Positions 27,564 through 36,176 of a DNA stretch of 38,086 nucleotides are shown piece by piece. The stretch is from Methanosarcina sp. (GTDB lineage Archaea > Halobacteriota > Methanosarcinia > Methanosarcinales > Methanosarcinaceae), in assembly GCF_028693135.1 (NCBI RefSeq), contig NZ_JAQUVZ010000035.1, positions 1-38,086 on the forward strand, given 5' to 3'. Below the pieces are notes generated by a model that saw nothing but the letters and a program-made list of their open reading frames with translations, was not told the DNA's origin and searched no databases. Numbering within the stretch: position 1 is the stretch's first letter; each line of letters opens with the position of its first letter. Both the position numbers and the translations under genes were made by a program.

Positions 27564-28457
27564 ATGATAGGTGCCAGATCAATTGCAGAACCAACGATTA
27601 AAGACACAATTATTCACAGGATGGACCCACGGGCAAAGATACTGGTCCTCATCTCCACTGCTTTTATCGCAGTAACCCTTGACAATCCTGAAACTACGTT
27701 TTTGTTGTTTCTGATCGTACTTTCGGGATTTGCACTTGCAAGGATGCCGGCAATAAAGATCAAAACCCTGACTTTACTACTTGTGCTGTTGATCTGGGGA
27801 ACTATCTACTCTCAGGCTCTTTTTTATTCCCAGCTTCCAAGAACTGTGATTTTTACTATAATCCAGCCTGATTTCCCGGTTCTGGGCTGGCTGACAAACG
27901 GAGGGCTGTTCGTATATGAAGAAGGGCTCCGGCACGGCGCAATTCAGGGATTAAGATCGGCTTCAATCCTGTCCCTTGGGCTGTTGATGTGCTGGACCAC
28001 GGACTCGAGGGATATGCTAAACGGCCTGGTGGGACTCAGGGTTCCTTACAGTGTAGCCTTTATGGTGGTAACAGCAGTCAGGTTCCTGCCAATAATAATC
28101 ACTGAAGTGGTTACTGTAGTAACAGTCCAGAGACTCCGGGGGTTTAATCCGAAAAGGTTTGGGCCAGGGATCGTCAAAACGTCCCTTAATATACTGACCC
28201 CCACTCTCTCAAACTGCGTAAGGAGAACCGGCACCCTTGCAGTTTCAATCCAGAGCCGGGCTTTTAGGGCAAACCCGGACAGGACATACCTCAAAAAACT
28301 GAAGTTTTCGGAACTTGATAAGGCAATGGTCACGGCCTGTATTTTTGCTGCCATAAGTATTGTCATCATAAAGCTTCTTTATAATATGTACACAAGTGGA
28401 ATTTACTATACTTCAGGTTTAAGGCCTGTTTATGCGATTGCAAGGGGATACCTGTGA
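27564..28457 (+). CDS. ECF transporter T component (CbiQ/EcfT family)
   Basis: The membrane scaffold that couples the ATPases to the S component. The 297-residue protein has an N-terminal IHRMDPRAKI motif typical of the family, several membrane segments (for example LVLISTAFIAV, TLLLVLLIWGTIYSQALFY and the last near 258-275) and the cytoplasmic helices with two arginine-containing coupling motifs: QRLRGFNPKRFGPG and SIQSRAFRANPDR. These contact the two ATPase domains. It starts 25 bases after the ATPase gene and its stop overlaps the next GTG start. Confidence 0.92.
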   Translation: MIGARSIAEPTIKDTIIHRMDPRAKILVLISTAFIAVTLDNPETTFLLFLIVLSGFALARMPAIKIKTLTLLLVLLIWGTIYSQALFYSQLPRTVIFTIIQPDFPVLGWLTNGGLFVYEEGLRHGAIQGLRSASILSLGLLMCWTTDSRDMLNGLVGLRVPYSVAFMVVTAVRFLPIIITEVVTVVTVQRLRGFNPKRFGPGIVKTSLNILTPTLSNCVRRTGTLAVSIQSRAFRANPDRTYLKKLKFSELDKAMVTACIFAAISIVIIKLLYNMYTSGIYYTSGLRPVYAIARGYL

Positions 28458-29221
28458 TAGAAATAAAAAAATTATCCCGATCCTTCGGAAACCTGATTGC
28501 TGTTGATAATCTCGACCTTGATGTTGGAAACGAGATCTTTGGCCTCCTGGGTCCCAACGGGGCAGGCAAAAGTACGACAGTAATGATGCTTACAACCCTG
28601 ATAAAACCAAGCAGTGGCACTGCAAAGGTCTGCGGGTATGATGTTGTAAAGAACTCAAAAAAAGTAAGGTCAAAGATAAGCTATGTCCCCCAGGACATGG
28701 CAGTGGATCGAAAGCTCACAGGCAGGGAAAATGTGATGCTTTTTGCAAAGCTCTATGGAGTTCCGAACCGAAACTCAAAAGTTGATGAAGTACTTGAAAT
28801 GATGAACCTCTCAGACCGTGCAGGCGACCTTGTCAAAACATACTCAGGAGGAATGAGAAGGCGCCTTGAACTTGCCCAGGCGCTTGTGCATGAGCCCGAA
28901 GTTCTTTTCCTGGACGAACCCACCCTCGGCCTGGACATAAGTGGCAGAAGGAAGATCTGGGAACATATAAGGATGCTGAAAGCCGAAGGGATGACCATAT
29001 TCATGACCACCCATTACCTCGAGGAGGCAGAAAAGTACTGCAACAGGGTTGCCATTATTGATAAAGGTAGAATCGCAGCTGTTGGATCCCCGGAAAACCT
29101 GATAAGCGACATAGGAGAAAATGCGTCTCTTAATGATGTTTTCCTTGAGAAAGTCAAGACCCCTGAAGAGCAGGCAGGGTTCAATTCAACCCAGTATAGA
29201 AACCTTCTGAGGAGGAGATAA
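28454..29221 (+). CDS. ABC-2-type transporter ATPase
   Basis: A 255-residue ATPase of the NatA/CcmA/drug-resistance exporter class. It has Walker A GPNGAGKS (33-40), signature YSGGMRRRLELAQAL, Walker B VLFLDEP with TLGLD, and MTTHY as the H-loop; SGGMRRRLE is typical of this class and unlike the ECF ATPases upstream. It starts at GTG, overlapping the T-component stop (GTGA), and its TAA overlaps the permease ATG, so it works with that permease. Likely an exporter module; substrate unknown. Confidence 0.93.
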   Translation: MIEIKKLSRSFGNLIAVDNLDLDVGNEIFGLLGPNGAGKSTTVMMLTTLIKPSSGTAKVCGYDVVKNSKKVRSKISYVPQDMAVDRKLTGRENVMLFAKLYGVPNRNSKVDEVLEMMNLSDRAGDLVKTYSGGMRRRLELAQALVHEPEVLFLDEPTLGLDISGRRKIWEHIRMLKAEGMTIFMTTHYLEEAEKYCNRVAIIDKGRIAAVGSPENLISDIGENASLNDVFLEKVKTPEEQAGFNSTQYRNLLRRR

Positions 29222-29946
29222 TGAAAGCCTTATTCTACTATTTTGAAAGGGACCTCGTAAAATGGCTAAGAGGAAGGATAACCGTCATTTCCTCACTTGT
29301 CATGCCTGCAGCCTGGCTGGTATTTGTCGGGCTTGCCCTGCCCACAAAGTTTACTGATAACTATCTTGAGTTTATCACCCCTGGCATCCTTGTCATGACG
29401 ACTCTCTTTTCCTCCCTGCAAGGCGGGTCTCTTATGATTTTTGATAAAATACTGGGTTTTTTGAATAAGTTTCTCGCCATGCCCTCCCCCAGAGAAAGCA
29501 TGCTATACGGAAAAATTCTCTTTATCAGCGTAAGGGGCCTGCTGCAGGCAACTGTGATCCTCCTGATGGCTACCCTCCTTGGAGTAAGGGTACTGAACCC
29601 GACAAATATAGTTCTGATATACCTAACGCTCTTTCTGTTCTCGGTATTTTTCTCTGCCCTCTCAACTATGATAGGGCTGTACTTAAGCGACCATGACAGC
29701 TATGCAGCCGTAAACAGCATGATCAGCATGCCTCTATTTTTTACGAGCAGTGCGCTTATGCCCTATGATGTCATGCCCGTCTGGTTGAGAACACTTGCAA
29801 GGTTCAACCCGGTCAGCTATGCCATAGACAGTACAAGGCTGCTGTTTGAAGGAACGGTCCCCGTGTACGGAATCCTTGGCCTCGCCGTCGGAGCCGGAAT
29901 CATGGTTCTCCTCGGGACATATCAGTTCCGGAAGGCAGTTGTGTGA
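29221..29946 (+). CDS. ABC-2-type transporter permease
   Basis: A 241-residue integral membrane protein with about six membrane segments and the ABC-2 family features: an N-terminal amphipathic stretch (YYFERDLVKWLRGR), FITPGILVMTTLFSSLQGG, and a late FTSSALMPYDVMPVWLRTLARFNPVSYAID segment diagnostic for the family. Its ATG overlaps the ATPase stop (TAATG). It is the last gene of the plus-strand run starting at 16245. No T-rich plus-strand terminator is evident after it. Confidence 0.92.
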   Translation: MKALFYYFERDLVKWLRGRITVISSLVMPAAWLVFVGLALPTKFTDNYLEFITPGILVMTTLFSSLQGGSLMIFDKILGFLNKFLAMPSPRESMLYGKILFISVRGLLQATVILLMATLLGVRVLNPTNIVLIYLTLFLFSVFFSALSTMIGLYLSDHDSYAAVNSMISMPLFFTSSALMPYDVMPVWLRTLARFNPVSYAIDSTRLLFEGTVPVYGILGLAVGAGIMVLLGTYQFRKAVV

Positions 29947-30101
29947 AAAATAGAAAAAAGGAGAAAGGAGAAAGGAAAAATACTCCCCTGACCCGAGAAA
30001 TACTTTCCTTGATACCGGAAAATGTTTCTAATCCACTGTCATTAAGTGCCCCAGCCAGCCTGTCTGACCGGCCCTTCACTCAATTCGTCTTCTTAAACGG
30101 C

Positions 30102-30118
30102 AAAAAAATTAAAAAATT
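30102..30118 (-). terminator. T-tract terminator downstream of the AbrB-PhoU gene
   Basis: After the hairpin repeat, the minus strand reads AATTTTTTAATTTTTTTG-like DNA (complement of the A runs at 30102-30108 and 30111-30116). Together with the hairpins it would terminate the leftward gene that ends at 30201. Confidence 0.4.
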
Positions 30119-30134
30119 GATTTACCCATAATTA

Positions 30135-30200
30135 GTCCTCTTGAGCGCAGCGAAAAGGACCGCGGGCTCCCGAAGCGCAATTCGGGTGGCAACTCGGGGT
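30135..30200 (-). repeat. Hairpin-rich repeat after the AbrB-PhoU gene
   Basis: Second copy of the element found after polB. The 26-base unit at 30135-30160 matches 9022-9047 exactly. Next to it is the perfect 6-bp hairpin CCCGAA-TTGCGC-TTCGGG (30170-30187). Both copies begin directly at the stop codon of a minus-strand gene and have the same orientation relative to that gene. Confidence 0.75.
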
Positions 30201-31205
30201 TTAGACCTGCTTTATGTTCATGTTGAGGGCAACTTCTGCGATATCGGCGCTGTATTCCGAAACCCTCCGCAGGCTCTCGAGGATCATGCTGAACTCGATG
30301 TTACCAGAGCCTTCTCCACCCTTGGTTTCAAGAGAAACTCCGAACTGGGAAACTTTTTTGGCTTCAACAACTATTTTGTTTATAGCCTGGAGATCTTCTT
30401 CCTGCATTGAATCTATTGAGCTCTCAAAAACTTTCCGGGAAAGGTCAGCCATCTTGAAAATAGGGTTATCAGTACTGATTCCGGAGTCCATCTTAAGTAC
30501 ATTTGTAGCTATCTTAACCGCGTGATCTCCTACACGCTCTATGCTCTTGGTAATAAGCCTGTACCCAAGACATTCCCGCGGATGCCTGATTCCTATTTTA
30601 TCTGAAAGTTCGATATCTTCAATTGAAGCCTTGAGCTGGCGGACTGCGAGAAGGTAGAAACGGTCCACATCGTCATCCCTCTGGATGACGTCCTCTGCGA
30701 TCTCCACATTGTGGTCCCGAAGGGCAGTCATGGAGTCCTCAAGCATGGAAAGGACAAGCCCATACATGTTTTTGATGACACGGCCGAGAGGGAGGTCGTT
30801 GTAGTTCAAGAGGCACTGGAAAACAAGTTCATTTCGGGATTCTTCCACAAGTTCCAGGCCTATAAGTTTCTGGCGCACAGAATCTTTTATAAACTTGCGG
30901 TCATAGGCGCTGAACCCTTTTTTGGTAGTTAACCTGATTACATCATAACCTACCAGATAATGTGAAATAAGGATTCTCAGATTGTTTTCCGCACTATCGG
31001 AGTGAAGGTAATCTATAGTTGCCTTAAGAGCAGAATAGTCTTTTGAAACTACACTGGAGGAAACCAGCAGGGTTTTGTTAGGCATTGGTGTAAGGGTAAG
31101 TGTGTCTCCGGCCTCAATCCCTATATCTCGGACCCATTTAATGGGAAGAGACACTATATAGGTAGAATTTCCGGTAAACTGGACTTTTCGTTTATCCTTG
31201 GTAAT
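30201..31205 (-). CDS. AbrB-PhoU fusion regulator, apparent ATT start
   Basis: A phosphate-response regulator with an N-terminal AbrB/SpoVT-type DNA-binding domain (RKVQFTGNSTYIVSLPIKWVRDIGIEAGDTLTL) and C-terminal PhoU repeats (motifs EDVIQRDDDVDRF and YRLITKSIERVGDHAVKIATNVL). The AbrB strand RKVQFTGNSTYIV lies upstream of GTG 31154, the first standard start codon. Read back in frame to the stop at 31314-31316, no ATG, GTG, TTG or CTG appears, so I place the start at ATT 31205 (MTKDKRKVQ, 334 residues). Starting at GTG would remove half the AbrB domain. A TATA-like CTTTATATATC (minus strand, 31263-31273) is well placed. Family assignment is firm; the start is inferred. Confidence 0.88.
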   Translation of the reverse strand: MTKDKRKVQFTGNSTYIVSLPIKWVRDIGIEAGDTLTLTPMPNKTLLVSSSVVSKDYSALKATIDYLHSDSAENNLRILISHYLVGYDVIRLTTKKGFSAYDRKFIKDSVRQKLIGLELVEESRNELVFQCLLNYNDLPLGRVIKNMYGLVLSMLEDSMTALRDHNVEIAEDVIQRDDDVDRFYLLAVRQLKASIEDIELSDKIGIRHPRECLGYRLITKSIERVGDHAVKIATNVLKMDSGISTDNPIFKMADLSRKVFESSIDSMQEEDLQAINKIVVEAKKVSQFGVSLETKGGEGSGNIEFSMILESLRRVSEYSADIAEVALNMNIKQV

Positions 31206-31262
31206 AAATAAGCCCCCTGAGGAGATACTAATGAATATTATAAAATCTATATAGACAAACGT

Positions 31263-31273
31263 GATATATAAAG
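31263..31273 (-). promoter_or_regulatory. Candidate TATA box of the AbrB-PhoU gene
   Basis: CTTTATATATC on the minus strand is a close match to the archaeal TATA consensus. It would place transcription start near 31240, leaving about 35 bases of leader before the proposed ATT start at 31205. Confidence 0.5.
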
Positions 31274-31316
31274 GTATCCTGAAAGTCGAAGATAAAAATA
31301 AGAAATACCATGATTA

Positions 31317-32026
31317 TGTCGTCTAAGTATAGTATATAGGATCAAAGATGAATCATAAAATATATAGAATTACTTCAGACATTACCGATAATTTGTAGAT
31401 AAAATGGATTTTATAAAAAATGCATCTTTCTATAAATTCCCTTTACTGAGAACTGAAAAACTGTTTCCAGAGGCAAGAAGAGTATTTTCGCCATACCGAT
31501 AGGTGTATTTTCCATATTATTGGGCCCTTTATTACTGAAATCAGTTCGCTTGTTGTTATTCTTAGCTGGCAACAGCCGGCTACAGTCCTGTGCAGCGCAA
31601 GAAAAGACAGCCCGAAGATCTCGTTAGTGGCATTTTTAATATCGACCGATTGATCAAAAACTGAAAAGAAATAAGAGAAAAAGAGAAAAAAATCAAAAAT
31701 ATAAAAGAAATAAAAAAATAAAAAGAAATAAAAAAATAAAAAGATAAATAAGCCATTACTTCCATTTATTTGGAAAGAATTCAGTATTTTAAACACAGGC
31801 ATTTCCTGAGTCTCAGAACAGAAAATTCCCAGGGAACTCGGTTGTAGAAATTAAAAAAGCCTTAAAACCCTTTTGCGGGTATATCCCGTAACCCTCAATA
31901 TTACAGTAGCTCAAAACCAGTGATTTACGTAGAGTTTGTTCCCTGAACCCTGAACATGCCAACATTTCAAGTCTATTGTTCATGGAAATGGGTAATCCAT
32001 AGAATTAAAACAAAGGAATTGGATCG
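31317..32026. other. Intergenic region upstream of the sensor kinase
   Basis: No gene is supported. From about 31657 to 31750 the plus strand is an almost pure purine/AT tract built of GAAATAAAAAAATAAAAA-like units, repeated at least twice. A minus-strand open frame across 31443-31802 is mostly the complement of this tract and is not convincing. The right end carries AAGGAATTGGAT just before the kinase ATG, an acceptable ribosome binding site. Confidence 0.5.
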
Positions 32027-34942
32027 ATGAAACAATTCGATATAAATCTGGAATCGCTTATAAATAGCAGCCCTATAGTCATTTTTTTGTGCAAATCAAC
32101 AGAGAACTGGCCTGTGGAACTTATCACGGAAAACATCTGGCAGTTCGGCTACGCAGTTGAAGACTTCATCTTCGGAAATATCCGGTATCTCGACATTGTC
32201 CATCCTGAGGATATTAAAAGGGTAAAATCTGAGATTGCCAGATGCTCTGAAAAGGGATGTACTGAGCTGACACAGGAATACAGGATAGTGACAGCTTCGG
32301 GGGAAACGCGCTGGATTGAGGTAAAGATTCTGATCCGGAGAGATGAAGATGGACGTGTGAGCCATTACCAGGGCACTCTCTGCGATGTTACCCAGCGCAA
32401 AAAAGCCGAGGAGTCGATGCAAAAAGCGCTGAAAAAGAATAATGAATTGAAAAATGTCATCAACAGCAGCCCTGTATTCGTATTTTTATGCAAGCCAGAA
32501 GAGGGCTGGCCCGTTGAATTTGTATCTGAAAATATCACAAAGCTGGAATATACCCCTGAAGATTTCACCTCTGGAAAAATAAAGTTTGAAGACCTGATAC
32601 ACCCTGAAGACCGTGAAAGAATCCGCGCGGAAGTGGCAAAGTTTTCCAGAGAAGGACATAAGGACTGTACCTAGGAGCACCGGGTCCTGACAAAATCGGG
32701 AAAAGTGCGATATATAGATGATAGGAGCCTCATCAAAAGAAACGAGAAAGGAGAAATTGTCCATTACCAGGGGATCGTTCTGGACATCACCGAACGCAAG
32801 CTGGCCGAGGAGATGGTGAAAGGACAGAATCTGGTGCTCGGGCAGCTGGCTTCAGGAGCTCCACTCGAAGAAGTGCTTCTCCTTCTGATTCAAAATATGG
32901 AAAAAATCAGACCAGGCTCTATATGCTCGGTAATGCTGCTTGACAGGGAGAAAAAGCATCTCTTTTACTGCGTTGCTCCCGGACTTCCTGAGTTTTACAG
33001 GCAGAAGACGGACGGAATCGAGATTGGTTTTGGAGCGGCTTCCTTCGGAACCGCAGCCTTCTTGAGAAAAAGGGTAACCGTAGATAATGTAATGGAGCAC
33101 CCCTACTGGACTAAATACAGTGAGCTTGCAACTGAGGCCGGATTGAAAGCCTGCTGGTCAGAACCTGTAGTCTCATCCTCCGGAGAAGTCCTTGGTGTTA
33201 TTTCCATGTACTACGGCGATGTGCACAGGCCAGAGAAAGAAGATCTGGATTTTATGAAAACAAATGCCCAGCTGGCAGCTATCGCAGTAGAACATAAACT
33301 GGCAGAAGAGACCCTCTGGGAGTCCGAGCATAAGTTCAGGACCATTTTCAATAATATCAATGACCAGCTGTACATCCGCGAACCTGAAGGAAAAAGTTAC
33401 ATGGATGTAAACCAGGCAGTGGTAAACCGGCTGGGATACGATAAAGAAGAGATCCTGAAAATGGAGCCTGAGGAGATTATTCCTGCCGAGTACTGGGACT
33501 CTGTCCGGGAAAATCTAATAAAAATCCAGAGCGAGGGATCCCGGGTATATAAATCAGGAGCAGTATGTAAGGACGGCACAATTGTTCCCCTTGAAGTCAG
33601 TGCCAGAATTATTGATTATGACGGCAAGAAAACGATCCTCTCGGTTGCCAGGGATATTACCGAGCGCAAAAAAGCCGAAGCTGCACAGAAACTTAACGAA
33701 TCCCGGCTTGAAGCCCTTGTAAAACTTAACCGGATGGCAGGGGCTTCCTTAAAAGAAATAACAGATTTTGCTCGCGAAGAAGCGGTCAGGCTTACAGATA
33801 GCAAACTCGGGTACCTCGCTTTTATGGACGCCTATGAGACCTCCCTCATCATGCATTCCTGGTCAAAGAGCGCAATGGAAGAATGTACAATCGAAGACAA
33901 GCCCTTTATCTACCCTATAAAAACAACAGGGCTCTGGGGAGAGGCAATCCGGCAACGTAAGCCCATTATAACCAATGATTATCCAGCTCCTAGTTCCCTG
34001 AAAAAGGGATACCCGAAAGACCATGTGCACCTTACCCGCCATATGAACGTGCCAATTTTTGACGGGGACAGGATAATTGCAGTTGCAGGAGTTGGAAATA
34101 AGGATGAGCCCTATGATGAATCGGACTTACGCCAGGTGACCCTTCTCATGCAGGGCATGTGGCAGCTTATCCAGAGAAAACAGCTTGAGGACGCCCTTAA
34201 AACCTACTCGGAAGATATGTCAAAAGTCAATGATGAACTCAGGTCCCTGAACCGGATAAAAGCGGAATTTATGGCTGAAAGCCTCCCCCAGATAAAGGTG
34301 AATTACAGCGACCTTATGGATTTCGAGACCCTGGAGACTATCGAAGACCAGCAGCATAAAGCTATAGATGCCGTAATCAACAGTTCGGAGCGGTTGAAGC
34401 AGATGGTGGATTCCCTGCTCTATCTGAGCCTTGAACAGGCAGGAAAGATCGAGTACTCTTTTGCCGAAGTAGAGATTAAGAAGATACTTTCGGATGTTTA
34501 CCTTAACCTGGTCCTCCTGATAGATGAAAAAGAACTGAAGGTCGAAAAGGAACTGCCTGCAAACCTGCCACCCATCCTTGGCGACAAGCAAAAATTGACA
34601 GACCTCTTCACAACCCTCATGGGCAATGCCATCAAGTTCACACCCCACGGGGGGACGCTGGAAGTAAAAGCCACAGAGGAAGAAGAGAACATCCACATAA
34701 CCGTAAAAGACAGCGGAACAGGCATTCACAAAAGACTGATCCCTCACCTTTTCCACAGGATCTACCAGATTGACGATTCCATGACCCGCAGGTACCAGGG
34801 ACTTGAATCAGGGTTCTATATCTGTAAAAACATTGTCAACGCCCATGAAGGGGAAATCTGGGTAGAAAGCGAGGAAGGTTCGGGAACCACGGTGCATGTC
34901 AGGCTTCCAAAAAAGAACGTTGAAACCGGAAATGTGAATTAA
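32027..34942 (+). CDS. PAS/GAF sensor kinase-like protein with in-frame TAG (candidate pyrrolysine)
   Basis: One 971-codon gene interrupted by a TAG at 32672-32674 (codon 216); the frame continues directly as EHRVLTKSGKVRYIDDR, completing the second PAS domain. Order: PAS1 (about 5-130), PAS2 (143-262), GAF1 (272-432), PAS3 (434-560), GAF2 (572-725), a dimerisation-like helix region, and HATPase_c (about 820-968) with N box NAIKFTP, DSGTGI and GLESGFYICKNIV. PAS1 has Gln (TQEYRIV) where PAS2 has TAG (T-TAG-EHRVL), one base from CAG. The expected H-box histidine is replaced by Pro754 in EFMAESLPQIK. Cys620 in GAF2 is a candidate haem or redox residue by analogy with MsmS/RdmS of M. acetivorans. 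It lies before the Msr-type regulator and mts gene. Alternatives to pyrrolysine: readthrough, a truncated 215-residue product, or recent pseudogenisation. Confidence 0.88.
32672..32674 (+). other. In-frame TAG codon in the sensor gene
   Basis: TAG at codon 216 lies in the second PAS domain, with sensor sequence continuing in the same frame for 755 more codons. No other gene that ends in this window uses TAG as its stop: the 24 stops are all TAA or TGA. In Methanosarcina TAG can be decoded as pyrrolysine. Whether this codon is decoded cannot be seen from sequence. Confidence 0.85.
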
Positions 34943-34991
34943 ATATAGTCGAAGTTGAAAAATGTTCAAATTAAGTGGCTGGAGATTTACG

Positions 34992-35792
34992 ATGAAACTG
35001 GAACTACTGGGTACTCTTTTCCTTTCGGACAAAAGGAAAGACCTTCTTTTGCTACTGATGGAGGAACCCCGAAACATTGACGATATAAAAAACATACTCA
35101 ATGTGACTTCAAGTGCGATCATGACCCAGGTCAAGATCCTCATCAGCCAGGGGCTTATCATTCATGAGGACGACCTTTACAAACTTTCTGATATCGGGAG
35201 GGTAGTAGTTAAGAAAATGAGGCCTCTTCTGAACACCCTGAACGTGTTTTCAGAGCATATGGACTACTGGGAGAACCACAATATCAGCGCAATCCCTGTT
35301 CCCCTTCTGGACCGAATAGATGACCTCGGGCACTGCGAATTCATCGAACCCGACCTTGACAGGATGTATGAGATCCCCCAAAAAATCGAAGAAAAGCTGA
35401 CCATTTCAACCCATGTTATGGAAGTTTCTTCTTATTTTAATCCTGCTTACCAGTCAACCTATGTCGAACTCGTGAAAAAAGGAACTGACGTATCTCTGAT
35501 AATCACAAAGCCAGTATTCGAAAGGCTGAGAAGGGAATATAGCACAGCCCTCATGGAATATCTGGATAGAGACAATGCAAAAATCTTCGTCTGCGACTGC
35601 GCTGTAAAAGTAGCTTCAAGTGTGGTAACAGACCATTTTCTGGCTCTCTCCCTCTTCTATAGAAACGGGATATACCACAATCATGCCATGATGAGTATGG
35701 AAAAAACAGCCCTGAAATGGGGAGAAGACCTCTTTTTGCATTACATGAAAAATTCAAAGGAAATAAAAGAAATCGAATGCGAGAAAACCTGA
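34992..35792 (+). CDS. Msr-type transcriptional regulator (wHTH plus FilR1 domain)
   Basis: A 266-residue archaeal regulator: an N-terminal winged helix (about 8-75; DDIKNILNVTSSAIMTQVKILISQGLI) and a C-terminal domain of the DUF1724/FilR1 type (about 140-262, with PVFERLRREYS and GIYHNHAMMSMEKTALKWGEDLF). Members called MsrA-MsrG control methanol and methyl-sulfide methyltransferase operons in M. acetivorans. I chose ATG 34992, 7 bases after GGAG; ATG 34962 has no good binding site. It lies 49 bases after the sensor gene and about 700 bases before the mts gene, its probable target. The exact Msr member (MsrF in the mtsD locus is my best guess) is not certain. Confidence 0.88.
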   Translation: MKLELLGTLFLSDKRKDLLLLLMEEPRNIDDIKNILNVTSSAIMTQVKILISQGLIIHEDDLYKLSDIGRVVVKKMRPLLNTLNVFSEHMDYWENHNISAIPVPLLDRIDDLGHCEFIEPDLDRMYEIPQKIEEKLTISTHVMEVSSYFNPAYQSTYVELVKKGTDVSLIITKPVFERLRREYSTALMEYLDRDNAKIFVCDCAVKVASSVVTDHFLALSLFYRNGIYHNHAMMSMEKTALKWGEDLFLHYMKNSKEIKEIECEKT

Positions 35793-36176
35793 GAGCTTCA
35801 TCAGGAAATTAAATTCTACAGGATATAAAGAGATAAAACACTCCAGAATGTGATGCATATGGATCGAAACCGATGACCTCCAGCCTCTTATTTTTCGATC
35901 CACTTAACCATCTGCATCCACTTAAACATCTGCAAATTTTACTCAATCAATTCACTAAATATACTCAATCCATTAACAACACTACTCAATCCATTAACGA
36001 ATCCTGGCTTTCCTCCAAGCTTATCTTTCTGCCGAGAAAAAAATCCATTCAGGATTTACCAGAAAAAGGGAAAAATATAGAGTTCGTCTGGCAGCTCATA
36101 TTTTGAGGGGGTTCATTGTTTTTCCGTTACATTGTTTTTCCATTATATCCTGACCACTAAGATCCCCTTTCCCAGA

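Noticed and set aside
29943-30131. Plus-strand frame of 62 codons after the ABC-2 permease
   Set aside because: It starts inside the permease stop, is Lys-rich without any motif and runs into the terminator repeat.
31443-31802. Minus-strand frame of 119 codons with a Phe/Tyr-rich stretch
   Set aside because: The aromatic part is the complement of the A-rich tract. The remainder has no recognisable domain, so I treat it as intergenic, though a decayed gene cannot be excluded.
32705-34942. Treating the downstream part of the sensor gene as a separate gene starting at GTG 32705
   Set aside because: That start would fall inside the second PAS domain and there is no binding site; the frame is continuous with the upstream part apart from one TAG.
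35873-36106. Plus-strand frame of 77 codons in the mts upstream region
   Set aside because: It is made mostly of the short tandem repeats there, has no binding site and no domain.
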